A DNA stretch of 51,714 nt from a bacterium (GTDB lineage: Bacteria; Armatimonadota; UBA5829): NCBI GenBank assembly GCA_021373255.1, contig JAJFTD010000168.1, positions 1 to 51,714 on the forward strand, read 5' to 3'. A program made the position numbers and the translations under genes. Positions 34,941-43,283 of this stretch are shown here, in pieces. The first letter of the stretch is position 1. Every line of letters begins with the position of its first letter. The notes below the pieces were generated by a model that made no database searches, was not told the DNA's origin, and saw only the letters and a program-made list of their open reading frames with translations.

Positions 34941-35861
34941 TTAATCGTCGCCGAGCACTGCGTCGATTTCATGTCGGTAAGGCACAGAAGGTTGTGCTCC
35001 CGGCCTCGTTGTGGAGATTGCTGCTGCCGCGTTTGCAAATCTGGCCGCCTCGGTCAGCGGCAATCCCTCCACCAATGCCACAGCCAACGCACCGTTAAAG
35101 ACGTCTCCCGCAGCAGTTGTGTCGATTGGATTCACCTTAAAACCAGGCACGACGCCCCTAAACGACTTATCGGAAATGTAAGCTCCTCTTGCTCCCAGTG
35201 TAATAATAACCGTGTCGACTCCCAGTGACCTTAGAGCTGTTGCAGCGGCGTCCGCACTGGTTTCATCTTCGACAGCTATCCCAGTAAGGCGCTGGGCCTC
35301 CGTTTCATTGGGCGTAATAATGCTTATGTTGTGCAGCAGTTTTGTGTTCAATTCGCGTGCGGGAGCAGGGTTCAGCAGCACTTTTACTCCGCAATCGTAA
35401 GCGACTTTGCACGCGATATCAACCGTATCTGGCTGTATTTCCAACTGGATAATCATTATCTCTGAAGATGAGATAAGTTCACTAGCTGCGTTGATGTCAT
35501 CAGGACTCAGTATGTCGTTTGCTCCAGGAGCAACGGCAATCAAATTTTCACCGAGCTTATCCACCATAATCAATGCAACGCCCGAAGACGCGGATGAATC
35601 ACGGATCACGTGGTCGGTATCGATCGAATTCTGTTTAAAGCTTCTGATACCTTCTGTTGCGAATGGATCGTTTCCGACCCGCGCCACAAACGCCACCTTA
35701 CCACCCGCCCTTGCGGCTGCGATAGCTTGGTTCGCTCCCTTACCACCAAGAGCGGATGCGAATTTTCCCCCGACCACGGTTTCTCCAGGTTTCGGTATAT
35801 GCTCTGCAGTGACAATCATATCCATGTTGAAGCTGCCGATAACAACAATTTTTCCACTCAT
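34941..35861 (-). CDS. rbsK: Ribokinase
   Basis: The 306-residue PfkB-family kinase shows the ribokinase features GSFNMDMIVTAEHIPKPGET, ALGGKGANQAIAAARAG, LNPAPARELN, ITPNETEAQRLTG and the active-site signature DTTAAGDVFNGAL. The DTTAAGD aspartate is the catalytic base. Such enzymes phosphorylate ribose (sometimes deoxyribose) to ribose 5-phosphate. It is the last gene of a three-gene operon with an exported ADP-ribosylglycohydrolase and a GRP-type sugar transporter, whose joint role fits ribose release, uptake and activation. Length is typical for RbsK, and a terminator follows. Confidence 0.9.
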   Translation of the reverse strand: MSGKIVVIGSFNMDMIVTAEHIPKPGETVVGGKFASALGGKGANQAIAAARAGGKVAFVARVGNDPFATEGIRSFKQNSIDTDHVIRDSSASSGVALIMVDKLGENLIAVAPGANDILSPDDINAASELISSSEIMIIQLEIQPDTVDIACKVAYDCGVKVLLNPAPARELNTKLLHNISIITPNETEAQRLTGIAVEDETSADAAATALRSLGVDTVIITLGARGAYISDKSFRGVVPGFKVNPIDTTAAGDVFNGALAVALVEGLPLTEAARFANAAAAISTTRPGAQPSVPYRHEIDAVLGDD

Positions 35862-35871
35862 AGCCTATCCT

Positions 35872-36870
35872 CTACGCTAAACGTGCGGCAATAATCAGCC
35901 CGAGTCCTATTATAAAGCTCAAAAACATCAGGGTCAGAAGTCTGTTTGTGCCTTTCGGCGCTTTCTGAAACTCCCGCCAGATGAATACTCCCCACAATGC
36001 CGCAACCATTGTCGCTCCCTGCCCCAAGCCATACGATATTGCCGGGCCTGCGGCTCCGGAAGCGATGATACTCGTGGACATCCCTGTATTCCAGATAACG
36101 CCGCCCAATATTCCTATCAAATGAAGTCCCGGGTTTCCTTTGAAATAGTCCCTGTATGAAACCGGCTTGCCTGTGAATGGTTTGGCCATTACGATGGAGT
36201 TGAATACGAAATTGCTCAACAGGAGTCCCACAGAGAAAAATACCACCGCTGTGTAGGGTGTCATCAATCCCTGTGCAGGATGCGCGAAATTCACAACCAT
36301 CGCCTTCACTACGAATCTATAAAAGAAACCCATGGCTATTCCGGAAACAATGGATATGCACACGCCTTTTGAGGTTTCTTTCCGATCCGCAGACAGTCGT
36401 TTATATGCAGCGGCGTCAAGCAAGATAGCAATCACCACTCCCAGCAGCCCGAGAAACAACAGAACAGGATTTCCTTCTGGTCTGGATATGTAGTTGGTGA
36501 TGACCCCGATTATAAGCGCAAGTCCCACCGCTATTGGAAATGCGACTGCCATTCCCGCGATGTCTATTGCCGCTACGAATAGAATGTTCGACAGGTTAAA
36601 TATGACTCCACCGAGCAATGCAAACCCTATGGCACTGGCTGATGCCTGCGTAAGGTCGGCAAGAAACGGCCGGCCGTAAATACCATAACTACCCGCAGTG
36701 AACGCCATGATCAAGGACAATAGCAAGACCCCAATTGCATAGTCCCAATAAAAGAGCTGAAATCGCCATTCTTTTCCGGCGAGTTTCTGGGTGTTGGCCC
36801 AAGACCCCCAGCAAAGCATTGTAACCAAGCATAAAGCCACTGCCAACGGATAAGATTCTATAATTACCAT
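35872..36870 (-). CDS. GRP-family sugar (ribose) transporter
   Basis: The 332-residue membrane protein has about ten transmembrane helices and begins MVIIESYPLAVALCLVTMLCWGSWANTQ. It resembles glucose/ribose porter (GRP/RbsU/RhaT-like) transporters: the CWGSWANTQKL start, the PxxFALLGGVIFNLSNILFVAAI helix and VIWNTGMSTSIIASG near the end. These carry sugar with protons. Its ATG overlaps the stop of the preceding gene by 7 nt (ATGGTAA), with AGGAGGAGAGG as ribosome site, so the two are translationally coupled. The ribokinase gene starts 10 nt after it. Ribose is the most likely substrate from context. Confidence 0.8.
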   Translation of the reverse strand: MVIIESYPLAVALCLVTMLCWGSWANTQKLAGKEWRFQLFYWDYAIGVLLLSLIMAFTAGSYGIYGRPFLADLTQASASAIGFALLGGVIFNLSNILFVAAIDIAGMAVAFPIAVGLALIIGVITNYISRPEGNPVLLFLGLLGVVIAILLDAAAYKRLSADRKETSKGVCISIVSGIAMGFFYRFVVKAMVVNFAHPAQGLMTPYTAVVFFSVGLLLSNFVFNSIVMAKPFTGKPVSYRDYFKGNPGLHLIGILGGVIWNTGMSTSIIASGAAGPAISYGLGQGATMVAALWGVFIWREFQKAPKGTNRLLTLMFLSFIIGLGLIIAARLA

Positions 36871-38165
36871 GCCTCTCCTCCTATTCGATGCATATACTCT
36901 CGCGTGGGATGTTGTCCTGTGCGAGTGCTATTTCTTTGATCCAAGACTTGCAGACCGTAACCTGCAGTTTCTTTCGCAAGCTCGCTGATTTTCAAATTCT
37001 GATTGTCTATTTTGACATCGGTATTGTAGGTGTCGTTAAACGAAGCTTTCCATTTTGTTGGAATAGCCCTCTCACCCCACATAGCGCCGAGGATGGCTCC
37101 TACAGTGCCGGCATTGCAATCACAATCGTAACCACACATTACTCCCAGACTCACAGTCTTCGTAAAATCGCCATTGCCATATAGCAGCGCCAATGCAACT
37201 GCTCCGCCATTGATGTCCGCATGAACCCACTTCATATTGCACCAGTTTGCGTACAACCCGGTTTTGTATTTCTCTTCGGCAAAAGGCGCAACCCGCGAAC
37301 CGTCTTCCAATAAACCGTACTTGGCGTCAAGTAAATCCCATGCCTTGCTCCATGTGGCGGACTGTTCGTGCCAGTTGAGCACGTCTTTCACAACGCGAGC
37401 GTATTTGCAGTCGGCAGGAATTACGTTCAGAGCTTCCCGCAGGATTCTCTTGCAATCGGTATCCACCATCGCGAGGCTGATCACAGCTGCGATGTAGCGT
37501 TCGGCGTATATCCCGTCACCCAAATGTGAAATCCTCGCATCCCGTTCAGCATAATCCGCAGCTACGTCAGGCATTCCAGGTGCAATCATCCCCCAGATGT
37601 CGCTTCTCATCTGAGCGCCTATCCAATCGCTGTATGGATTGTCCGTGGCGGCTGATGCTGCCGGCCATATGCCTTTTCGAAAGTTTGCGAGTGCAACAGC
37701 TTCGGCGGTACACGCAGCAGAACAATATTTGACCCAGGCATCTGCAATATCCCTGGATGTCAGGTTTATGCCGTTTTTTCTGAGTGCGAGTAGTGATACA
37801 ACCAAAAAATCCGAGTCGTCATTGGACGGCGCTGAGGTGAAGTTTCCCCTGAGATATCCCTTTTGTTGGCTGTCGAAGTCGGCTGAAAAAAACCAATCTA
37901 CCGGATAGGCATCAACCTTGCGGGCACATGCTTCAATTTGCTGTCTGGACCAGCCTTCCACGGGCTGGCCAGCCGTAAGGCCGATGAGCTTGCCGCACCA
38001 AGCTCCGTAGACCTTGTTCTCATACTCGTCCTTATTAGTTATGAAAATGTTTCGCTGCTGGTCATGAGTGGACTGATCACATCGAGCCGTCAGACCCAGC
38101 AAAGCCAAAACCAAAATGCCGACAAGTGCGATCCCGCCATTAAGATAGATTACCGAAGCATTCAT
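36864..38165 (-). CDS. Exported ADP-ribosylglycohydrolase-family enzyme
   Basis: The 433-residue protein has an N-terminal hydrophobic segment (GGIALVGILVLALLGLTA) followed by an ARH/DraG-type domain. Characteristic spots are YENKVYGAWCGKLIGLTAGQPVEG, the metal-binding SAPSNDDSDFLV (the usual TDDT place) and GYDCDCNAGTVGAILGAMWG (the usual DTDxxAxxxGxxxGA place). Aspartate positions for the dinuclear magnesium site appear present. With signal sequence and location before a sugar transporter and ribokinase, it is likely to free ribose from nucleoside or ADP-ribose-type compounds outside the cytoplasm. An AAAGGAAG ribosome site supports the start. Actual substrate is untested. Confidence 0.75.
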   Translation of the reverse strand: MNASVIYLNGGIALVGILVLALLGLTARCDQSTHDQQRNIFITNKDEYENKVYGAWCGKLIGLTAGQPVEGWSRQQIEACARKVDAYPVDWFFSADFDSQQKGYLRGNFTSAPSNDDSDFLVVSLLALRKNGINLTSRDIADAWVKYCSAACTAEAVALANFRKGIWPAASAATDNPYSDWIGAQMRSDIWGMIAPGMPDVAADYAERDARISHLGDGIYAERYIAAVISLAMVDTDCKRILREALNVIPADCKYARVVKDVLNWHEQSATWSKAWDLLDAKYGLLEDGSRVAPFAEEKYKTGLYANWCNMKWVHADINGGAVALALLYGNGDFTKTVSLGVMCGYDCDCNAGTVGAILGAMWGERAIPTKWKASFNDTYNTDVKIDNQNLKISELAKETAGYGLQVLDQRNSTRTGQHPTREYMHRIGGEAW

Positions 38166-38220
38166 AAAAAATACTTCCTTTCTGTTCTTTTAACAGGCGT
38201 GCAACCTTGTTTTGATTACG

Positions 38221-38277
38221 TTCATATGATATAGTGGAATTGAATCAATTTCTACTCCATATCGAGTATATACTATG
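38221..38277 (+). promoter_or_regulatory. Conserved AraC upstream region, copy B
   Basis: TATGATATAGTGGAAT, 34 nt and ATGCA before the AraC start reproduce copy A at 34714-34766 at equal spacing. The region is also the shared divergent promoter of the ribose operon. No clean -35/-10 pair was found. Confidence 0.4.
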
Positions 38278-39162
38278 CATATTCGCTCATATGAAATAGC
38301 TGACAGGCTGTATGATCCTTTATCTCTAGGTGAAGACTTCCCTGTTTTTGGCGGAGAAAAGATAAGCATTGGCAGTTCGCAGAATTTCTTGCACCGGCAC
38401 AACGTGTTTGAGGTAGGCTACTGCTATGAAGGCTGTGGTGTATTCATCGTTGATGACAGAGTGTATCCGTTTTCCTCTGGTGATGTTTCAATAATTGATA
38501 GCGGAATGTTCCACATTGCTCAAAGCAGCGCCAATCATAGTAGTATTTGGGCTTTCATATACCTGGATCCATACAGGTTTTCTGCGTCGCTTGCTCCCGG
38601 TTCTTATCTTCACAATGTTGCCGAACTGCACAACGTCACACATTTTCCATTGCTTCACCGTGCCGAACACCCGGAGATATCGTCTATAGTTTGGGAGATA
38701 CTGGACGAGATACAAAAGCATGCTCCATTCTACGAAATCTCTGTAGGCGGATTGATAGCTTCACTGTCGGTGAAACTTTTCAGAACGGGCAAGATTGTGA
38801 ATTCATCTGGCTCTAGCTCAAATAATGCTATGGAACGGATGGCGCCGGCTCTGCAGCATATAGCAATGCATTATGCCGAGCAGATACCAATGTCCATACT
38901 TAGTGAACTATGCTGTTTGAGTGATGCGCAGTTCAGGAGACTGTTTCACCTGGCGTTAGGCCAGTCGCCTCAGTCTTATCTGGTGCGGTTCAGGATGGTA
39001 ATGTCTGCATCATTGCTCAGCAGCACCACCCTGCATATCCTCGACATCGCAAACAGAGTCGGTTACTCTTCTATATCCAGCTATAACCGCCACTTCAAAA
39101 ACCAGTTTCATCTAAGTCCGCGCGAGTGGAGGAATTTGCGGCGCCTCTCAAAACATAGTTGA
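38275..39162 (+). CDS. AraC-family regulator of the ribose cassette
   Basis: The 295-residue protein has an N-terminal cupin-like sensing domain (HRHNVFEVGYCYEGCGVFIVDD, FSSGDVSIIDSGMFH) and a C-terminal AraC DNA-binding domain (about 190-290: HIAMHYAEQIPMSILSELCCLSDAQFRRLFHLALGQSPQSYL, then ILDIANRVGYSSISSYNRHFKNQFHLSPREWRNLRR). The motif order is typical of sugar-responsive AraC regulators. It is divergent from the ADP-ribosylglycohydrolase/transporter/ribokinase operon, with 109 nt between starts, and likely controls it. The upstream sequence and first codons are shared with the broken copy at 34764. Confidence 0.85.
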   Translation: MHIRSYEIADRLYDPLSLGEDFPVFGGEKISIGSSQNFLHRHNVFEVGYCYEGCGVFIVDDRVYPFSSGDVSIIDSGMFHIAQSSANHSSIWAFIYLDPYRFSASLAPGSYLHNVAELHNVTHFPLLHRAEHPEISSIVWEILDEIQKHAPFYEISVGGLIASLSVKLFRTGKIVNSSGSSSNNAMERMAPALQHIAMHYAEQIPMSILSELCCLSDAQFRRLFHLALGQSPQSYLVRFRMVMSASLLSSTTLHILDIANRVGYSSISSYNRHFKNQFHLSPREWRNLRRLSKHS

Positions 39163-39203
39163 ACACTGATAGTATTATCACAGGTCCGGAAATGGCTTTT
39201 TGA

Positions 39204-39953
39204 GTTCGGATCGATTTATTACAACGGACAGCACTGCGCAGCCAACTTGCGCTCTATCAACTCCAGCAGGAAAAGCGTGTTACTCCGAAACCTCGATGCA
39301 CACCAGCTTTCCGGCTGACCTGGATTCTACTGATGAAGACTTTCGCTAGATGGAAGAATGTCTTTTGCGTGGTAAAGCCGGAGACAGTCATACGTTGGCA
39401 TCGTGCAGGGTTCCGGTTGTACTGGCGGCACAAGTCTCTGCGCAGGAACGGCCGACCGCCAGTGTCTGCCGAGATGCGTAGGCTTATCAGAAAAATACAT
39501 GCCGATAATCCGCTCTGGAGTCTCGAGCGGATATACGATCAACTGATCGACCTTGGGTTCGATCCTCCAGCGCCAAACACGATTCGCAAGTGTCTGGCGA
39601 ATTCCACCTGGGACAGGAGTAAGCCATCTCAGACCTGGAAGACATTCATCTCAAACCACATGGATGTGACTTGGGTAATGGACTTCTTCGTTGTATCCGC
39701 GCTCACGTTCCGATCACTCTACGTCTTCGTTATCCTCAGCCATGAGCGGAGGAAGATCGTCCATTTCGGAATCACTCAACACCCGACCATGCTTTGGGTG
39801 ATACAACAGCTTCGTGAGGCAACCGGGTTTGGAGTCCAGCCCAGATATATCATCCGAGATAACGACCGAATCTACGGGTCGCCCGATGCAGTGCTGGAAC
39901 CCAAGCCAATTCTCGGCGGGTTGTACCACAACTATCAGGCGAAAGCTGCCTGA
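39204..39953 (+). pseudogene. DDE (rve) transposase, internally deleted
   Basis: The frame is open from 39204 to the TGA at 39951-39953 but has no ATG before 39333. Upstream residues TALRSQLALYQLQQEKRVTPKP continue the family's usual N-terminus. KPETVIRWHRAGFRLYWRHKS and GRPPVSAEMRRLIRKI follow, then the integrase core with WVMDFFVV (first catalytic D) and YIIRDNDRIYG (second D). It then jumps to PILGGLYHNYQAKAA, the far end of the protein. The block with the catalytic glutamate (VERxIGxIRRECLDH) is missing. It therefore cannot transpose. A matching tail survives at 25832-25880. Confidence 0.75.
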
Positions 39954-40002
39954 TTTATCAGTCCTCAGATCACATTCTTTTGTCCGCCGATTTCAACCCG
40001 GC

Positions 40003-40014
40003 GATCACGTGATC
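40003..40014. other. 12-bp palindrome in the gap between transposase remnant and TPR operon
   Basis: GATCACGTGATC is a perfect palindrome in a 229-nt gap (39954-40182). It holds no coding or terminator signal that I recognise. Confidence 0.4.
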
Positions 40015-40182
40015 ACGCCTACCCGACTGTCGAAAAGCTGAATCGACGGTCCTCTCGCGCTCAGATCATCCCAAAACAGGGCATAATCCGTTTCGCGTAT
40101 GGCTCGGTCGGCTTGCATAACTCCCCTGATTGCGGCTCTGCAGCTTGAAAAGCACACAGATGTGGTTTTTGCAAGGGGCAGA

Positions 40183-41835
40183 TTAAGGAGCTTCTTCTTG
40201 CGGTGGCTGTTCGGGTTCGGGTTCTTTTGTGATTACTACCTTGTTCTCTTCCAACTTTGAAGCTGCTTGCAACTCTGACTTGGCTTGGGTCATGAAAGTA
40301 TCTGCATTTAGCTTGGATTTTGATTTGTTGGTTTCAAGGTAGTCCAGCATGCTCGATGCGGACTGCGCGGCCAGGCCGCAGGCCAGGCTGCGGCGGAGGT
40401 TGGCTGGTTGTTTTAGGGCGGGCACAACCAGTTCGTCAAGAAACTTGGCCATAGACTCTAACCGCAGGGCTATTCCGTTGATTGTATTGTAATAGCTCTC
40501 ACGTGAAATCTTTTGAGCTGCGAAGTTCAAAGAATCCGACTCGTATTGCTCCAGCAGCATACTGAACGACTTATCAAAGGCTTTGCGGAGTATGTTGTAG
40601 CGAGACTCGATTACTTCACCTGAGGGGTTCGGCTGGACTTGTTTGAGCCTTTGGAGCATCTTGCAGCTCTCTCCGAAAAGAGACATCGAAGCGTCGACTA
40701 TCGCCAGCCGCTCGTGCGCGCGCCAATCACTGGGATTGAGTTTGATAGCCTCTGCATAGGCCAGTGCAGCGTCATCCGGCTTGCCCTGGCCCCACAACTT
40801 GTCACCCTGCACGATCCTCGCCAGCGCCTGAGCCGCCGGGGAATTGCCCTCTTTTAGGTAGACCCGGCTGGGTTTGTCAGCCGAAGTCGATTTGGGCTGA
40901 ACCTCCGGCTTCGATAAACCGTCCGGCACAGTGTGCCCGCTCTCCAACTGCTCTATTTTCGTCCTGGCAGCGTTAACGGCATCCTTGGCTGCTCCTGATG
41001 AAGCTGCACGGTCGAGTTCGTCATACGCCTCCTTATAGAGCCCTTTTCGCGCATAAGCATCAGCGAGCTTCAAGCGAAGTGCGCTGTTGCCGGGGTCAAT
41101 GCTTACAGCTCGGGAATATTGATCGATAGCAAGCGCGAAGTTACCTGATTTCAGGCTTTCGTCCGCACCGGTCACATAGTCCGTCGCCGTCGGCAGCTGG
41201 ATCACAGGGGGCTGCGTTCCATTGATTGCCAGGCTCTCATCACCTTCTAAAGGCTCCGCACTCTTCACCCTGGGCAAACCTTGGAAAGCCTGACCGGTGA
41301 TATCAATAACCGCCGCGCTCGCCGCGGACTGCATTGCATTGTCAAAGTCTAAATCCCCAGAACCTGCGCAGACCGATGTCTTCCCCGCCTGCCAGCTCTG
41401 AGACTTGTCGCCATCGATCTTTGCGAGCCATATACTAAGCTCTAGCACTTGAGCTGATGGATCGGACTTGCCTGGTTTGATCGACACCTCACAGCCTGCG
41501 GCGTAATCAAACAACAGCGTTCTGGCTACGTTAATGCGTTGGTCAGGTGTGGAGTAGCTGGCAATACTGTCTGCTGTGAACTTCTTTTCGACAATAGCCC
41601 GTTGAACGGCTGGAGAGTCGCGATCGAAGATGGTCGCCTCCACCCGCTCGGAATCGCGCAGGTAGTTGCGAACGGCTCTGGTGGTGGCCTTAGCAAGAGT
41701 GTCGCTTATGTTAGCCCCTTTAGTAGTATCAAATAGCACCACCACAGGGCGCGACTTCTCAGCAGCAGATGCCGGAACAATCAGCAGCACAAGCGTAATA
41801 AGCGAAAGAATCTTCTTCAACAGCAAACTTCTCAT
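40183..41835 (-). CDS. Exported TPR-repeat protein
   Basis: The 550-residue protein has a signal peptide (KKILSLITLVLLIVPASAAE). Residues about 27-190 resemble a domain of periplasmic proteins that handle stress or penicillin-binding-protein-like activator functions (VVVLFDTTKGANISDTLAKATTRAVRNYL). TPR repeats occur at about 215-285 (SLKSGNFALAIDQYSRAVSIDPGNSALRLKLADAYARKGLYKEAYDEL) and about 345-380 (GKPDDAALAYAEAIKLNPSDWRAHERLA). The tail is PEPEPEQPPQEEAP. It lies 4 nt after the zinc-ribbon TPR gene and is probably cotranscribed. The role is a periplasmic scaffold by inference only. Confidence 0.65.
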   Translation of the reverse strand: MRSLLLKKILSLITLVLLIVPASAAEKSRPVVVLFDTTKGANISDTLAKATTRAVRNYLRDSERVEATIFDRDSPAVQRAIVEKKFTADSIASYSTPDQRINVARTLLFDYAAGCEVSIKPGKSDPSAQVLELSIWLAKIDGDKSQSWQAGKTSVCAGSGDLDFDNAMQSAASAAVIDITGQAFQGLPRVKSAEPLEGDESLAINGTQPPVIQLPTATDYVTGADESLKSGNFALAIDQYSRAVSIDPGNSALRLKLADAYARKGLYKEAYDELDRAASSGAAKDAVNAARTKIEQLESGHTVPDGLSKPEVQPKSTSADKPSRVYLKEGNSPAAQALARIVQGDKLWGQGKPDDAALAYAEAIKLNPSDWRAHERLAIVDASMSLFGESCKMLQRLKQVQPNPSGEVIESRYNILRKAFDKSFSMLLEQYESDSLNFAAQKISRESYYNTINGIALRLESMAKFLDELVVPALKQPANLRRSLACGLAAQSASSMLDYLETNKSKSKLNADTFMTQAKSELQAASKLEENKVVITKEPEPEQPPQEEAP

Positions 41836-41839
41836 ACAA

Positions 41840-43012
41840 CTATTCCCCGCCCTGCCATACGGATATCAATTTCCGCGCATTTTCAATTCCGCGCCTGGCA
41901 CCTGTTGCATTCCTGCCTGCATCGATGTCGGCTTGGAAGAGGTTAACTGATTGTTGCGCGGTAGCAATAGCCTCGTTAGTCTTGCCCTGGTTACGAAGCT
42001 CTATAGCATTCGCAAGCGTGCTAGAACCGTCCGGTGCAGATGGAGTATCATCATGACGCGGTTGTTCGATTGTAATTTTGGGTTTCGCCGGAACAGCGGA
42101 TTTCGTTGACTTGGATTGAGCACTCTCACTCTTCTTCGATTCAGGAACAATCGTCAGCTCCGAGCCGATGGCAGGCAATTTAGCCGGTGGTATATTTATC
42201 TGATTGATCTTAACCGACGGCGGAACCGTCTTTGGGATCGGTGTGGGAGACGGAGTTGACGTCGACGAAGTCGCCGGAGCCGGGAATGTATAAACCTTTA
42301 GCCCACTTGAGTCGTGCCCACCAATTGACTGTGACGTGCTTCTTTGGCTGTTGGGAGTAGCCGTAAGGTGTAATTCCTGATTACCGCCAGCTAATTTCGC
42401 TTGCTCAGGCTCAGGCATGGGCTTGTGCCCGCTCGGAATAAAGATAATCGCCAGCATCAGGCACAAGATAAACGCCGCAGACCCCGCCAGGACCGGCGTG
42501 GGCACTGTCTTGATAGCCTCGACCGCTATCTTCTTGATCGATCCCAACGTAATTTTCGCCAGCGCAGGAGCGGCCTTATCCCCGGCAAGTCGGGCACGAA
42601 GTAATGCCAACTTTTCGCGGTCTGCAGCACTACGGGGGTTGATGGCGATGATCTTCTCATACTCAGACAACGCATGCACCAGGAGTTCCTGGCTAGCATC
42701 CATATTGCCCGCATCAAACTCTACATCAGCCTTGCGCTCATAGACGAGAGCGCGCAAACTGCGGGCTGTAGCGCTGTCGGGATTAGCCCGAAGAATATCA
42801 TTCACGCCTGCAAGCGCAGAATCAAAGTCACCCGACTCGTAAAGCCGCATAACCTCAAAAAGCTGTTCACCGAGCTGAACTTCGTCAGTAGGCGGCTCGG
42901 CAGCCTGAGGTGGCTTGGCCTGCTGCTGATCAGCCAGGTCAAGATTCACCCCGCACTCTCTGCAGAATTTATTGGTTTTCCCATTTATAGTGCCGCACTT
43001 CGGGCATTTCAT
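41840..43012 (-). CDS. Zinc-ribbon, TPR and transmembrane protein
   Basis: The 390-residue protein begins with MKCPKCGTINGKTNKFCRECG, a zinc ribbon with two CxxC pairs. TPR-like helices follow (about 45-165: FEVMRLYESGDFDSALAGVNDILRANPDSATARSLRALVYE). There is one transmembrane helix near residues 192-212 (VLAGSAAFILCLMLAIIFI), then a long Ser/Pro/Lys-rich linker and a last helical pair (ELRNQGKTNEAIATAQQSVNLFQADID). The ribbon and TPRs would be cytoplasmic and the C-terminus outside. With the exported TPR protein encoded 4 nt later it may form a two-part membrane complex. No enzymatic motif was seen. Confidence 0.65.
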   Translation of the reverse strand: MKCPKCGTINGKTNKFCRECGVNLDLADQQQAKPPQAAEPPTDEVQLGEQLFEVMRLYESGDFDSALAGVNDILRANPDSATARSLRALVYERKADVEFDAGNMDASQELLVHALSEYEKIIAINPRSAADREKLALLRARLAGDKAAPALAKITLGSIKKIAVEAIKTVPTPVLAGSAAFILCLMLAIIFIPSGHKPMPEPEQAKLAGGNQELHLTATPNSQRSTSQSIGGHDSSGLKVYTFPAPATSSTSTPSPTPIPKTVPPSVKINQINIPPAKLPAIGSELTIVPESKKSESAQSKSTKSAVPAKPKITIEQPRHDDTPSAPDGSSTLANAIELRNQGKTNEAIATAQQSVNLFQADIDAGRNATGARRGIENARKLISVWQGGE

Positions 43013-43097
43013 ACGTCCGTCCTCGGTCCAGCTAGTTACTGAATATCATAAAGTCATAAGGTCACAAGGTTACAAGGTTGGGAAAGGAAAGTTTAAA

Positions 43098-43235
43098 GTT
43101 CGGGCAGATCTCTGATCTGGCCCGCATTGACCAAATGGCATCTCTGATGCCATAACGTATGCTCATCAGTAATAGGTATGGGATCAGGAGATCCCATCTT
43201 GTTCCTTTCGGCGCAGATCAGAGATCTGCCCGAAC
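43098..43235. repeat. Palindromic repeat cluster with ATCTC(C)TGAT cores
   Basis: Arms 43098-43118 and 43215-43235 are perfect 21-bp inverted repeats. Inside are four small palindromes sharing the core ATCTCTGAT or its relatives with matched flanks: CAG/CTG around 43108-43116, ATGGC/GCCAT around 43140-43148, ATGGG/CCCAT around 43183-43192 (core ATCAGGAGAT) and CAG/CTG around 43217-43225. Positions 43179-43235 are nearly the reverse complement of 45066-45121. It occupies the 271-nt gap between the zinc-ribbon gene and ruvB. Confidence 0.8.
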
Positions 43236-43283
43236 CTCAGCTACCGATACTTGACACCTGGCACCATTTAGACCATCTTGTGG

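Noticed and set aside
43098-43235. CRISPR-like array beside ruvB
   Set aside because: Units are palindromes with changing flanks, not direct repeats with regular spacers; no cas genes are present.
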